Assembly (NCBI GenBank): GCA_938041275.1
Contig: CALISH010000050.1
Location: 1 to 5,904, forward strand
DNA length: 5,904 nucleotides
DNA from: an uncultured Solobacterium sp.
GTDB lineage: Bacteria > Bacillota_I > Bacilli_A > Erysipelotrichales > Erysipelotrichaceae
Direction of reading: 5' to 3'
Translations under genes and position numbers: made by a program
Notes under the pieces: generated by a model
The model's database searches: none
The model's input: only the letters and a program-made list of their open reading frames with translations
What the model was told of the DNA's origin: nothing
Part shown: positions 1 to 5,904 of the stretch, one piece after another
Layout: every line of letters starts with the position of its first letter
Position numbering within the stretch: position 1 is the stretch's first letter

Positions 1-125
1 CTAAGAAGATTGCAGAAGGTTTGAAGCTTAACTACGGTGAAGCTTATCCGCAACTTGCAAGCAAAGTTCTAAGAGATTTGGAGGAGGTAAATAAAGATTA
101 TTGGACTTTGCAGCATGAAAAATAA
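1..125 (+). CDS. C-terminal fragment of an unidentified upstream gene
   Basis: An open frame (codons beginning at base 3) runs in from the left edge and stops with TAA at 123-125. It gives about 40 residues, beginning KKIAEGLKLNYGEAYPQLAS and ending DYWTLQHEK. The segment is charged, probably helical and without membrane stretches, so it looks like the tail of a soluble cytoplasmic protein. Only 32 bases separate its stop from the PTS permease start, on the same strand and with no terminator-like hairpin between them, so it is very likely co-transcribed with that gene. An enzyme or regulator of the same sugar pathway is possible from context, such as a sugar-phosphate isomerase, a deaminase, a glycosidase or a transcription factor. 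I do not recognise the family from this tail. Its reading frame is well supported; its function is unknown. Confidence 0.7.
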   Translation, partial: KKIAEGLKLNYGEAYPQLASKVLRDLEEVNKDYWTLQHEK

Positions 126-144
126 TTCAATTCACAAAATAAAG

Positions 145-150
145 AGGAGG
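145..150 (+). promoter_or_regulatory. Ribosome binding site that fixes the PTS permease start
   Basis: AGGAGG lies 7 bases before the ATG at 158. An in-frame GTG at 152 is only one base from this site, too close to be used. The start is therefore placed at 158, which removes two residues from the longest possible reading. Confidence 0.85.
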
Positions 151-157
151 AGTGAAG

Positions 158-1708
158 ATGAAAAAGTATAGTGAAAGTATACAAAGATTTGGAAGATCAT
201 TACTTCTACCAATAGGGGTAATGGCACCGATAGGTTTACTATTAGGTGTTTCGGGTGCGTTTTCACAAGCGTATATGATTAAATTACTCCCGTTTTTAGG
301 GAACCCATTTATAAATAGTTTATTCTTAGGGGTTAGAAAAGTTAGTGATGTTATCTTTGGAAATTTACCATTACTATTTGCCATGGGTGTTGCTTATGGT
401 ATGTCGAAAAAGGATAAAGGTATTGCGGTGTTTTCATCAGTACTTGCATATCTAACTTTAATTGTCGTGATGCATGTTTGGCTAACTAATACAGGGAAGC
501 TTATTACAGAAGGTAATATTGCTGTGGGTGGTCAAGCTACTGTACTTGGTATTCAAACAGTAAATGTCAATGTATTTGGAGGTATTATCGCAGGCCTAGT
601 TGCGTCGTGGGCAACGGATAAATTCTATAATTTACAACTTCCAATCGCATTCGCATTCTTTGCAGGAAGAAAATCGGTTCCTTTAATTTCAATGTTCATT
701 TGTGTAATTATTGGTTTAATCATTCCATTTTTCTGGACATATCTAATTGCATTCTTTAGCAGTCTTTCAGGATTGTTATTAAGTCCAATTTTGGGACAAA
801 TATTAAACGGTACTGTAAACCGTATGCTAATTCCATTTGGCCTACACCATGTATGGAATGCTATGTTGCGATTTACAGAAGCAGGTGGTGTTTATACAAT
901 CAACGGAACACAATACATTGGTTACTTAGATGCTATGAATGAGATTTTATTTAAGTTAGGACCTGACAGTGAATATTGGTCGCTTATGCCTGCACTTACA
1001 CGTTTTGGTGCGCAAAATCAGATGGTGAGAACATTATTTGTATTCCCTGCAATAGGTCTTGCAATGTATAGAACAGCTCATAATGAAAATAAGGCATTGG
1101 CAAAGGGTTTGATTCTAACAAGTGTTATAACTGCATTCTTAGGAAATGTAACTGAACCGCTTGAATTCACATTCCTATTTATTGCTCCAGTTTTATATAT
1201 CATGTATGCAATTATTGGTGCAATCGGTGGTATCGCTTTATATTTCATGAACACTGCAGTAGGTTATATTAGAGGTACAATTTTCGATTTTGCAATCTTT
1301 GGTGTAATGTATAAAAATTCCAACTGGATTAATATTGTGATAGTCGGTTTGATTGAAGCCTTTATTATATATCATCTATTTAAATGGTATATTGTAAAGT
1401 TTAATGTTCCTACACCTGGAAGAGAAGAAGAAGCTTCTAATGATAATATATTAATCAGAGAAAAGAGATTTGATGAAATCGCGGCTCTAGTTGTTGAAGG
1501 TTTAGGTGGTAAAGATAATATTGTTCATGTAGAGAACTGTATAACAAGACTAAGAGTTGATTTTAAGGATAAGACAAAGATTAATAATGATTTGCTGAAA
1601 CAATCTGGTTGTTCTGGAGTATTCTTCCCAACTTCAACACACATTCATATTGTATATGGACCACTTGTTGAGTTTGTAAGAAATGCAGTAGATGAAAAAT
1701 TAAAATAA
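158..1708 (+). CDS. PTS EIICB permease, glucose/maltose (MalX-like) type
   Basis: This 516-residue inner-membrane protein imports a sugar and phosphorylates it during uptake. Residues 1-410 are the multi-helix EIIC channel of the glucose family. It opens with IQRFGRSLLLPIGVMAPIG and carries the GLHH motif at 228-231. The NVTEPLEF segment at 330-337 contains the Glu-Pro pair that contacts sugar in this family. A short linker (about 415-432, with PTPGREEE) leads to the EIIB domain at about 435-516, whose phosphorylated cysteine is Cys461 in NCITRLR. No EIIA domain is fused; a separate EIIA is encoded two genes downstream. From memory, the pattern best matches E. coli MalX: the LGNP segment near 48, VWLTN near 107, LGIQ near 130, RFTEAGG near 238, and the PTPGR linker. 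MalX handles glucose and maltose, but substrate cannot be read from sequence, and the neighbouring deacetylase points to an N-acyl amino sugar. The tail of EIIB (GVFFPTSTHIHIVYGP) is somewhat unlike the usual GV-IVVG-type strand. The family call is firm; the substrate is open. Confidence 0.93.
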   Translation: MKKYSESIQRFGRSLLLPIGVMAPIGLLLGVSGAFSQAYMIKLLPFLGNPFINSLFLGVRKVSDVIFGNLPLLFAMGVAYGMSKKDKGIAVFSSVLAYLTLIVVMHVWLTNTGKLITEGNIAVGGQATVLGIQTVNVNVFGGIIAGLVASWATDKFYNLQLPIAFAFFAGRKSVPLISMFICVIIGLIIPFFWTYLIAFFSSLSGLLLSPILGQILNGTVNRMLIPFGLHHVWNAMLRFTEAGGVYTINGTQYIGYLDAMNEILFKLGPDSEYWSLMPALTRFGAQNQMVRTLFVFPAIGLAMYRTAHNENKALAKGLILTSVITAFLGNVTEPLEFTFLFIAPVLYIMYAIIGAIGGIALYFMNTAVGYIRGTIFDFAIFGVMYKNSNWINIVIVGLIEAFIIYHLFKWYIVKFNVPTPGREEEASNDNILIREKRFDEIAALVVEGLGGKDNIVHVENCITRLRVDFKDKTKINNDLLKQSGCSGVFFPTSTHIHIVYGPLVEFVRNAVDEKLK

Positions 1709-1712
1709 AAAT

Positions 1713-1741
1713 ATGTAGAACGCTATATTAGCGTTCTACAT
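1713..1741. other. Perfect 12-bp intergenic hairpin / palindrome
   Basis: ATGTAGAACGCT (1713-1724) is an exact inverted repeat of AGCGTTCTACAT (1730-1741), separated by the 5-base loop ATATT. It starts 5 bases after the permease stop codon and ends 39 bases before the nagA start. The next + strand bases are GCATTGATAAG, with no T run, so it does not look like a normal forward terminator. On the opposite strand the bases following the stem are T-rich (ATTTTTATTTTA), so it could stop antisense transcription. An mRNA-stabilising or processing hairpin that sets different transcript levels for permease and deacetylase is equally possible, as is a DNA operator. The structure is certain; its role is inferred. 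Confidence 0.7.
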
Positions 1742-1767
1742 GCATTGATAAGAAATTCATATTGTAA

Positions 1768-1773
1768 AGGAGG
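1768..1773 (+). promoter_or_regulatory. Ribosome binding site that fixes the nagA start
   Basis: AGGAGG, within AAAGGAGGT, sits 7 bases before the ATG at 1781. An in-frame TTG at 1745 would extend the protein by 12 residues, but translation from it would read through this site. The extension (IRNSYCKGGTK) also has no counterpart in NagA proteins that I recall. The start is therefore 1781. Confidence 0.88.
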
Positions 1774-1780
1774 TACTAAA

Positions 1781-2974
1781 ATGTATTTATATTCTAAAAA
1801 TATATATCTTCCTAACCAAGTAAAAAAATCAGGATATCTTTTTGTTGAAGATGGCATAATTAAGGACTTAGTCAATCAGATTGAAGATGGAGTTCCATTT
1901 GAAGACTATAGTGATTATTTATTGATTCCGGGCTTTATTGATCAACATCTTCATGGTTGGGGAACAGGAAGTTTTACAAGTCAAAAAACAAAGCGTAGTA
2001 TCTATGAAATGCAGAAACATCTCCCAGATGTTGGAGTTACTAGTTTTTTAGCAACTTCTGGCGCAGAACCAATTGAAGATATAATTCATGGAATCCAATT
2101 ATGTGGAGAAATCATGGAAGAAGATAATACTTTCGGAGCTACTCTTTTAGGTGCCCATTTAGAAGGACCATTTGTTAGTAAGAAAAATAAAGGAATGATG
2201 AATGAAGATTGTTTTAAAGATCCATCTGTAGAAATTATGGAAAAATTTGTTAATGCACAAGTAAAAGATGGGACAATCAAACTAATGACTATGGCAGTAG
2301 AATTGCCTGGTTCAAAGGAAGTAATTCAGTATTGTCATAAATATGGAATTCAAATTAGTGTAGGACATTCATCTGCTACTTTCGCGGATATTACAGAATT
2401 AAAACAATATGGTATCGGTGGAGTTACGCATATGTTTAGTGGGATGAGTGGATTCCATCATCGAGAGTTAGGTGTTGCAGGTACAGCTTTATATTATGAT
2501 GACTTATACTGCGAATTTGCTAAGCAGACAGGTATGACAGTAAAACCTGAAGCGTTTTCAATCGCATATAAACTTAAGGGTCCAAACAGGATTATTATGA
2601 CTACGGATGATATCGGTGTTGCACAGACGAATAAAGAACGTTATCACTATATCCGAAAACAAACTTTTATTCCTGATGGAAATAAGTTTATTGTGCGAAA
2701 TGATGATGGAACTGAGTTTGTATATGACCGCACAAATTATGAAGAAATAAAGCATCTAGAACTTGGTTATATTTATTCAATACAGAACTTAAATAAAAAT
2801 ATTCACCCAAGTGTCCATGAAATGATTAAAATGACTTCTGAAAATAGTGCGAAATATTTAAATGTATATGATCGTAAGGGCTCACTTGAAGTGGGCAAAG
2901 ATGCGGATATCTTAGTTATTGATAAAGATTATAATTTATATGCGACATATTGCATGGGAAGGAGATGTAAATAA
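1781..2974 (+). CDS. nagA: NagA-family amino-sugar-6-phosphate deacetylase, divergent
   Basis: This 397-residue cytoplasmic amidohydrolase should remove the N-acyl group from an amino-sugar 6-phosphate such as GlcNAc-6-P, giving a hexosamine 6-phosphate and acetate. It has the amidohydrolase order of motifs: PGFIDQHLHG at 50-59 (His56 and His58), HLEGPF at 126-131 (metal ligand Glu128), GHSSAT at 195-200 (His196), THMF at 216-219 (His217), HHRE at 226-229, and TTDD at 274-277 (Asp276 aligns with the catalytic Asp). The C-terminal TSEN-A and KGSLEVGKDADILVID stretch is typical. Three departures stand out. The usual THLFNAM reads THMFSGM. The usual IADGIHVHP loop is replaced by CEFAKQTGMTVKP, losing the substrate-contacting His. 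The region between the catalytic Asp and KGSL is about 14 residues longer than I recall for B. subtilis NagA and lacks the common DGTLAGS motif. Catalysis looks intact, but specificity may differ. The gene overlaps the downstream EIIA gene at TAATG. Confidence 0.9.
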   Translation: MYLYSKNIYLPNQVKKSGYLFVEDGIIKDLVNQIEDGVPFEDYSDYLLIPGFIDQHLHGWGTGSFTSQKTKRSIYEMQKHLPDVGVTSFLATSGAEPIEDIIHGIQLCGEIMEEDNTFGATLLGAHLEGPFVSKKNKGMMNEDCFKDPSVEIMEKFVNAQVKDGTIKLMTMAVELPGSKEVIQYCHKYGIQISVGHSSATFADITELKQYGIGGVTHMFSGMSGFHHRELGVAGTALYYDDLYCEFAKQTGMTVKPEAFSIAYKLKGPNRIIMTTDDIGVAQTNKERYHYIRKQTFIPDGNKFIVRNDDGTEFVYDRTNYEEIKHLELGYIYSIQNLNKNIHPSVHEMIKMTSENSAKYLNVYDRKGSLEVGKDADILVIDKDYNLYATYCMGRRCK

Positions 2975-2976
2975 TG
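2959..2976 (+). promoter_or_regulatory. Ribosome binding site and overlapping stop/start (TAATG) coupling nagA to EIIA
   Basis: AAGGAGAT lies inside the last codons of nagA, with GGAG at 2961-2964, 9 bases before the EIIA start. The nagA stop TAA (2972-2974) shares its last base with the EIIA ATG (2974-2976). This is the classic arrangement for translational coupling, which would keep the two products in step. Confidence 0.8.
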
Positions 2977-3450
2977 TTTCAATTTTTTAAACCTAAACCA
3001 GTTGATTTTGTTGCACCTTTTGGCGGAAAAATTATTCCTTTAGAAGATGTAAATGATCCTGTTTTTGCTCAGAAAACAATAGGTGATGGATATGCGGTTG
3101 CATTTAAAGAAGGAAATGTATATTGCCCTGTTGATGGTGAGATTATTGCTTTATTTCCAACTAAACATGCAATTGGAATTAAAGGGGTCGATCGGAATGA
3201 GTATTTGTTGCATATCGGCCTAGATACTATTCGCTTCAATGGTGAAGGGTTTATTGAACATATTAAATTGAATGATAAAGTACAGAAAGGGCAATTGCTT
3301 TTATCTGTAAATCATAAATTTTTTGAAGAACATCAAGTTGATATGACTTCTATGGTAATTGTTACAAATCTCAGGGGCAGACAATTTAGAATATTGAAAG
3401 ATGGCATATTAACGGAAAAAGAAGGAGGGGTATTTTATATTAAAAATTAA
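2974..3450 (+). CDS. Stand-alone PTS EIIA, glucose type
   Basis: This 158-residue soluble protein carries phosphate from HPr to an EIIB domain. The length matches free-standing EIIA-Glc proteins. It shows the diagnostic blocks of the family: DPVFAQKTIGDGYAV at 28-42, FPTKHAIGI at 61-69 and LLHIGLDTIRFNGEGF at 78-93. His65 and His80 form the paired active-site histidines, and His80 in HIGLDT aligns with the phosphorylated His90 of E. coli Crr. The APFGGKIIPL start and the late QVDMTSMVIVTN stretch also fit. It most likely serves the EIICB at 158-1708, which lacks an EIIA domain. It could also feed other glucose-family permeases and, as in other bacteria, take part in regulation; neither can be seen here. 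It has its own ribosome binding site but overlaps nagA. Confidence 0.95.
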   Translation: MFQFFKPKPVDFVAPFGGKIIPLEDVNDPVFAQKTIGDGYAVAFKEGNVYCPVDGEIIALFPTKHAIGIKGVDRNEYLLHIGLDTIRFNGEGFIEHIKLNDKVQKGQLLLSVNHKFFEEHQVDMTSMVIVTNLRGRQFRILKDGILTEKEGGVFYIKN

Positions 3451-3470
3451 AGTTTCATGTTTCTAATAAC

Positions 3471-3570
3471 GTGTTACAGGAGGATAAAATGAATCAAAAG
3501 AAAATAATTGCTATAATTTTGATTTATGGATTATGTGGAATAGCAGCAAATCTGGCACATCCTGTAACAC
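3471..3570 (+). promoter_or_regulatory. 11-bp inverted repeat covering the MFS ribosome binding site
   Basis: GTGTTACAGGA (3471-3481) is an exact reverse complement of TCCTGTAACAC (3560-3570), with 78 bases between the arms. The left arm includes the first four bases of the AGGAGG ribosome binding site (3478-3483) of the MFS gene. The right arm lies in codons 24-28 (His-Pro-Val-Thr-Pro) of the same gene. If it forms in the mRNA, the pairing would block ribosome entry. The repeat is seen directly; a regulatory role is inference, and the long loop and AT-rich interior make chance pairing possible. Confidence 0.35.
3478..3483 (+). promoter_or_regulatory. Ribosome binding site that fixes the MFS start
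   Basis: AGGAGG precedes the ATG at 3489 by 5 bases. An in-frame GTG at 3471 lies upstream of the site and would add six polar residues (VLQEDK), so it is rejected as the start. Confidence 0.85.
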
Positions 3571-4628
3571 CAACTCTATTTAATATGCATGGATTTGGAA
3601 GCAAAGTATTTGGTTATGCATTTTCTATGATGTCATTTGCTAATTTTGCTTTTTCATATTTATGGTCAATTTTATACCAAAAATGGTATGCAAAATTCAT
3701 TGTGTTACTGTGCTGTATTGGTTATGCAATTGCACAAATTTTATTTATTAATGCTCATACAATTACATGTCTACTACTAGCTAGATTTCTTGCTGGTGTA
3801 TTTGTGTCAGGGTTATTGATTGGCATTCCATTTTATATGATTCAATATGTTTCGGTGAATGAACGATCTTCAATTATCACAAAGGTTGCAACTGTATTTA
3901 GTTTTGGAGGAACACTTGGGTATTTTTTGGGAGGATTGATAGGTAATACAAATATATACATCCCTTTATATACACAAGTTATTGTTCTCATTATTTGTGG
4001 AATTACTTTCTTCTTTGTCATGGAGAAAAACGAAATTAGTTCATCACAAGAATTAATTAAATCAAAAACAATAATTAATTATGGGCAATATATAGCATTA
4101 GCATTGACTTTCTTAGTTTGGGTTTCTTCTACATCGTTGACGCAGACATATGCGTTTTATCTTATTAATATCCTGAAAGTGAAACCAGTTATCAATGGAA
4201 TTACTAAAGGTGTAGTGGGATTGATTGCACTACTTTTAAATTTATTTGTAACAATACGTCTATTGAAATCTTCTAAAAAAGAGAAATACTTTAAAATTTA
4301 CTTAGCAATAGTTGCAATAATGTATTGTATATTATTGTTGAATTTCAATTTTGATTTAGGTTTTATAATATCTGGAATTATTATTATGAGCCTTGAAACA
4401 ATGCACTTGCCAATCTTGCAGTCGATTTGTGTTTCATATAATAAAAATGGAAGTAAAGCTGAGATTATAAGTCTGCAAAATGCTGCTAAATCATGTGCAA
4501 TGATTATTGGTGCATATATATCTGGTATTGCTTTTGAATTCAATCTTATGGCACCATTTGTTATTGCAACCATTTCATTGATTATTGCGTTCTTACTTTC
4601 GTTAAGATTGCGTGAAATTATATACTAA
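3489..4628 (+). CDS. MFS transporter, 12 helices, substrate unknown
   Basis: This 379-residue integral membrane protein has the major facilitator layout. There are six hydrophobic helices before a polar central loop (about residues 179-199, rich in Lys, Ser and Glu) and about six after it. Helix 1 ends in NLAHPVTPTLF (21-31), a sequence I associate with MFS proteins of low-GC bacteria. LLLARFLAGVFVSG (96-109) matches the helix-4 ARF-G motif, and FGGTLGYFLGGLIG (139-152) is the glycine-rich helix-5 region. The helix 2-3 loop, normally G-LADR-GR, is degenerate here (WSILYQKWYAKF at 59-70), a departure from the usual pattern. The gene starts 38 bases after EIIA and ends 41 bases before the malic enzyme, so it may belong to the same transcript. 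Uptake or efflux of a sugar, organic acid or drug cannot be told apart from sequence. The family call is secure; no substrate is proposed. Confidence 0.88.
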   Translation: MNQKKIIAIILIYGLCGIAANLAHPVTPTLFNMHGFGSKVFGYAFSMMSFANFAFSYLWSILYQKWYAKFIVLLCCIGYAIAQILFINAHTITCLLLARFLAGVFVSGLLIGIPFYMIQYVSVNERSSIITKVATVFSFGGTLGYFLGGLIGNTNIYIPLYTQVIVLIICGITFFFVMEKNEISSSQELIKSKTIINYGQYIALALTFLVWVSSTSLTQTYAFYLINILKVKPVINGITKGVVGLIALLLNLFVTIRLLKSSKKEKYFKIYLAIVAIMYCILLLNFNFDLGFIISGIIIMSLETMHLPILQSICVSYNKNGSKAEIISLQNAAKSCAMIIGAYISGIAFEFNLMAPFVIATISLIIAFLLSLRLREIIY

Positions 4629-4669
4629 TTTTTGATATAAATTAAGCAGAGTGGAGTGAGGAAAATCAC

Positions 4670-5836
4670 ATGACAGTTTATGATGATTCATTAAAATTAC
4701 ATGAAAAACTACATGGAAAAATTTCAGTTGAGGTAAAGCAAAAAATAGAATCTAGAGAAGATTTATCTTTGATGTATACACCTGGTGTAGCTCAACCATG
4801 CAAAGAAATATACAACGATTATAAAAAGTCATTTACTCTAACAAGTCGTGGTAATTTAGTTGCTGTTATTACTGATGGTACAGCTGTACTAGGATTAGGA
4901 GATATAGGCCCTGTTGCTGCAATGCCTGTGATGGAAGGAAAGTGTGCATTATTTAAGGAATTTGGAGGTGTCGATGCATTCCCTATATGTATCGATGCAA
5001 AGGATACGAAAGAAATTATTAATACAATTAAATTAATTTCAAAGAGTTTTGGCGGAATTAATTTAGAAGATGTAGCAGCGCCACGATGTTTTGAAATTGA
5101 AAAGAGATTATCTGAACTGTGTGATATACCAGTTTTCCATGATGATCAACATGGTACAGCAATTGTTGTGGCAGCTGCCTTACTAAATGCAATTAAAGTA
5201 GCAAAGAAACTAATGGGTAATATGAAGATTGTTATCAATGGTGCAGGAGCTGCGGGTATAGCAATTGCAAATTTATTGCTTGATATGAAATTTGGTGAAA
5301 TTATTATGTGTGATAAATATGGAATACTCGCTCGTGATGAAAATTATCAAAATTATGCACATAATCAAATAGCAAAGAAAACAAATCCAAATTGTATTCA
5401 TGGCTTATTGCAAGATGCAATGAAAGGTTCGGATGTTGTAATTGGTGTATCGAGACCTAAAGTTATATCGAAAGCAATGGTCGCATCAATGAACAACGGA
5501 ATTGTATTCGCAATGGCAAATCCAGAACCGGAAATTATGCCGCAGGATGCAATTGAAGCAGGTGCATCCGTTGTAGGAACTGGACGTTCTGACTTTGCAA
5601 ATCAGATTAATAATGTACTTGTATTTCCAGGAATTTTTAAGGGTGCATTAGCCGTACGTGCAAAGACGATAAGTAAAGAAATGAAAATAGCAGCTGCATA
5701 TGCAATTGCTAGTATGGTAAGCGATGCAGAATTAAAAAAGGACTACATTATTCCATCTGCTTTACGTAAAGAGGTTGCAGATAGAGTTGCTGCTGCAGTA
5801 AGTAAAATTGCTATTGAGACTGGAAATACGTACTAA
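4670..5836 (+). CDS. Malic enzyme, short bacterial form, NAD(P)-dependent
   Basis: This 388-residue cytoplasmic enzyme oxidatively decarboxylates malate to pyruvate and CO2, making NADH or NADPH. The length fits the compact bacterial class without a phosphotransacetylase domain. Visible motifs are YTPGVAQPC with catalytic Tyr36, the TSRGNLVAVITDGTAVLGLG block at 58-77, MEGK with catalytic Lys91, and NLEDVAAPRCFEIE (131-144) with metal ligands Glu133 and Asp134. VFHDDQHGTA (155-164) supplies the third ligand, and INGAGAAG (189-196) is the dinucleotide-binding turn. MANPEPEI and NNVLVFPGIFKGAL contribute the substrate-side Asn residues (Asn284 and Asn315). Asp215 at the end of the second strand (IIMCDKYG) hints at NAD preference, but cofactor use varies in this family. 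The start ATG has TGAGGA (4657-4662) upstream, with 8 bases after AGG. The gene follows the MFS gene by 41 bases with no hairpin between, and ends just before the terminal hairpin. A role in malate use or in pyruvate and NAD(P)H supply is likely. Confidence 0.96.
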   Translation: MTVYDDSLKLHEKLHGKISVEVKQKIESREDLSLMYTPGVAQPCKEIYNDYKKSFTLTSRGNLVAVITDGTAVLGLGDIGPVAAMPVMEGKCALFKEFGGVDAFPICIDAKDTKEIINTIKLISKSFGGINLEDVAAPRCFEIEKRLSELCDIPVFHDDQHGTAIVVAAALLNAIKVAKKLMGNMKIVINGAGAAGIAIANLLLDMKFGEIIMCDKYGILARDENYQNYAHNQIAKKTNPNCIHGLLQDAMKGSDVVIGVSRPKVISKAMVASMNNGIVFAMANPEPEIMPQDAIEAGASVVGTGRSDFANQINNVLVFPGIFKGALAVRAKTISKEMKIAAAYAIASMVSDAELKKDYIIPSALRKEVADRVAAAVSKIAIETGNTY

Positions 5837-5851
5837 GTATATAAACAATAA

Positions 5852-5904
5852 GGGGCTGTAACGATTAAGTAAATTTTATAGATTTACTTGAGGCGTACAG
5901 CCTC
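5852..5904 (+). terminator. Long terminal hairpin after malic enzyme, probable terminator cut by window edge
   Basis: GGGGCTGT (5852-5859) pairs with ACAGCCTC (5897-5904, one G-U). After a bulged A5860, ACG pairs with CGT (5861-5863 with 5894-5896). Past a small internal loop, TTAAGTAAAT (5865-5874) pairs with ATTTACTTGA (5882-5891, one U-G), closing on a 7-base loop. This gives about 21 base pairs in one nearly continuous arm, starting 15 bases after the malic enzyme stop. The sequence ends at the base of the stem, so the T run expected of an intrinsic terminator would lie just outside the window and cannot be confirmed. A repeated extragenic element is the alternative reading. Confidence 0.65.

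Noticed and set aside
80..88. GGAGGAGGT inside the upstream gene tail, resembling a ribosome binding site
   Set aside because: No start codon lies at a suitable distance with an open frame; the bases encode Glu-Glu-Val in the supported reading frame.
127..384. Minus-strand open frame of 85 codons
   Set aside because: It lies largely opposite the well-supported EIICB gene, has no convincing ribosome binding site or recognisable domain, and looks like a shadow of the sense codons.
1709..1780. Promoter or catabolite-control (CRE-like) site before nagA
   Set aside because: TTGATA at 1745 has no -10 box at proper spacing, and I found no match to the usual CRE pattern in this gap.
2086..2280. Minus-strand open frame of 64 codons inside nagA
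   Set aside because: It is fully opposite conserved NagA sequence (the HLEGPF region) and has no independent support.
2558..2755. Minus-strand open frame of 65 codons inside nagA
   Set aside because: It is opposite the catalytic Asp region of nagA; its hydrophobic translation is a by-product of AT-rich sense codons.
4051..4080. AATTAATTA / TAATTAATT inverted repeat in the MFS gene
   Set aside because: It is entirely A-T, lies within the coding sequence of the central loop, and is the kind of match expected by chance in such AT-rich sequence.
4298..4573. Minus-strand open frame of 91 codons inside the MFS gene
   Set aside because: Antisense of membrane-helix codons commonly gives long open frames; no start signal or domain supports it.
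4608..4641. Possible promoter for malic enzyme (TTGCGT, TATACT, TATAAA)
   Set aside because: The -10-like boxes exist, but no -35 box sits at 16-18 bases: TTGCGT is 7 bases from one and 22 from the other. It is not supported enough to list.

Overview
The window is AT-rich. Every recognisable gene is on the + strand, and the genes have strong AGGAGG-type ribosome binding sites and short gaps. This fits a low-GC Bacillota genome. A gut-associated Erysipelotrichia or Clostridia-like anaerobe is plausible, but nothing here fixes the genus.

Layout: (1) bases 1-125 are the last 40 or so codons of an upstream gene I cannot identify. (2) 158-1708 encodes a membrane PTS permease, EIICB, of the glucose/maltose family, closest in my recollection to the MalX type. 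(3) A perfect 12-bp-stem hairpin at 1713-1741 lies between this gene and the next. (4) 1781-2974 encodes a divergent N-acetylglucosamine-6-phosphate deacetylase (NagA family). (5) 2974-3450 encodes a stand-alone glucose-type EIIA whose start codon overlaps the nagA stop codon. (6) 3489-4628 encodes a 12-helix MFS transporter of unknown substrate. (7) 4670-5836 encodes a short-form bacterial malic enzyme. (8) A long, nearly continuous hairpin at 5852-5904 ends the window and is probably the transcription terminator.

The first three complete genes form a coherent unit. EIIA passes phosphate from HPr to the EIIB cysteine, EIIC imports an amino sugar as its 6-phosphate, and the NagA-like enzyme removes the N-acyl group. 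The permease is of a type usually linked to glucose or maltose, and the deacetylase has lost several motifs usual in NagA. The substrate may therefore be an N-acyl hexosamine or a related amino sugar other than plain GlcNAc. No deaminase or glycosidase is visible; one could lie upstream. The MFS and malic enzyme genes follow at short distance and may be co-transcribed, but their link to the amino-sugar pathway is not obvious.

I see no CRISPR array, mobile element, tRNA or rRNA. The least ordinary items are the altered NagA active-site region, an 11-bp inverted repeat that would hide the MFS ribosome binding site, and the two intergenic hairpins.
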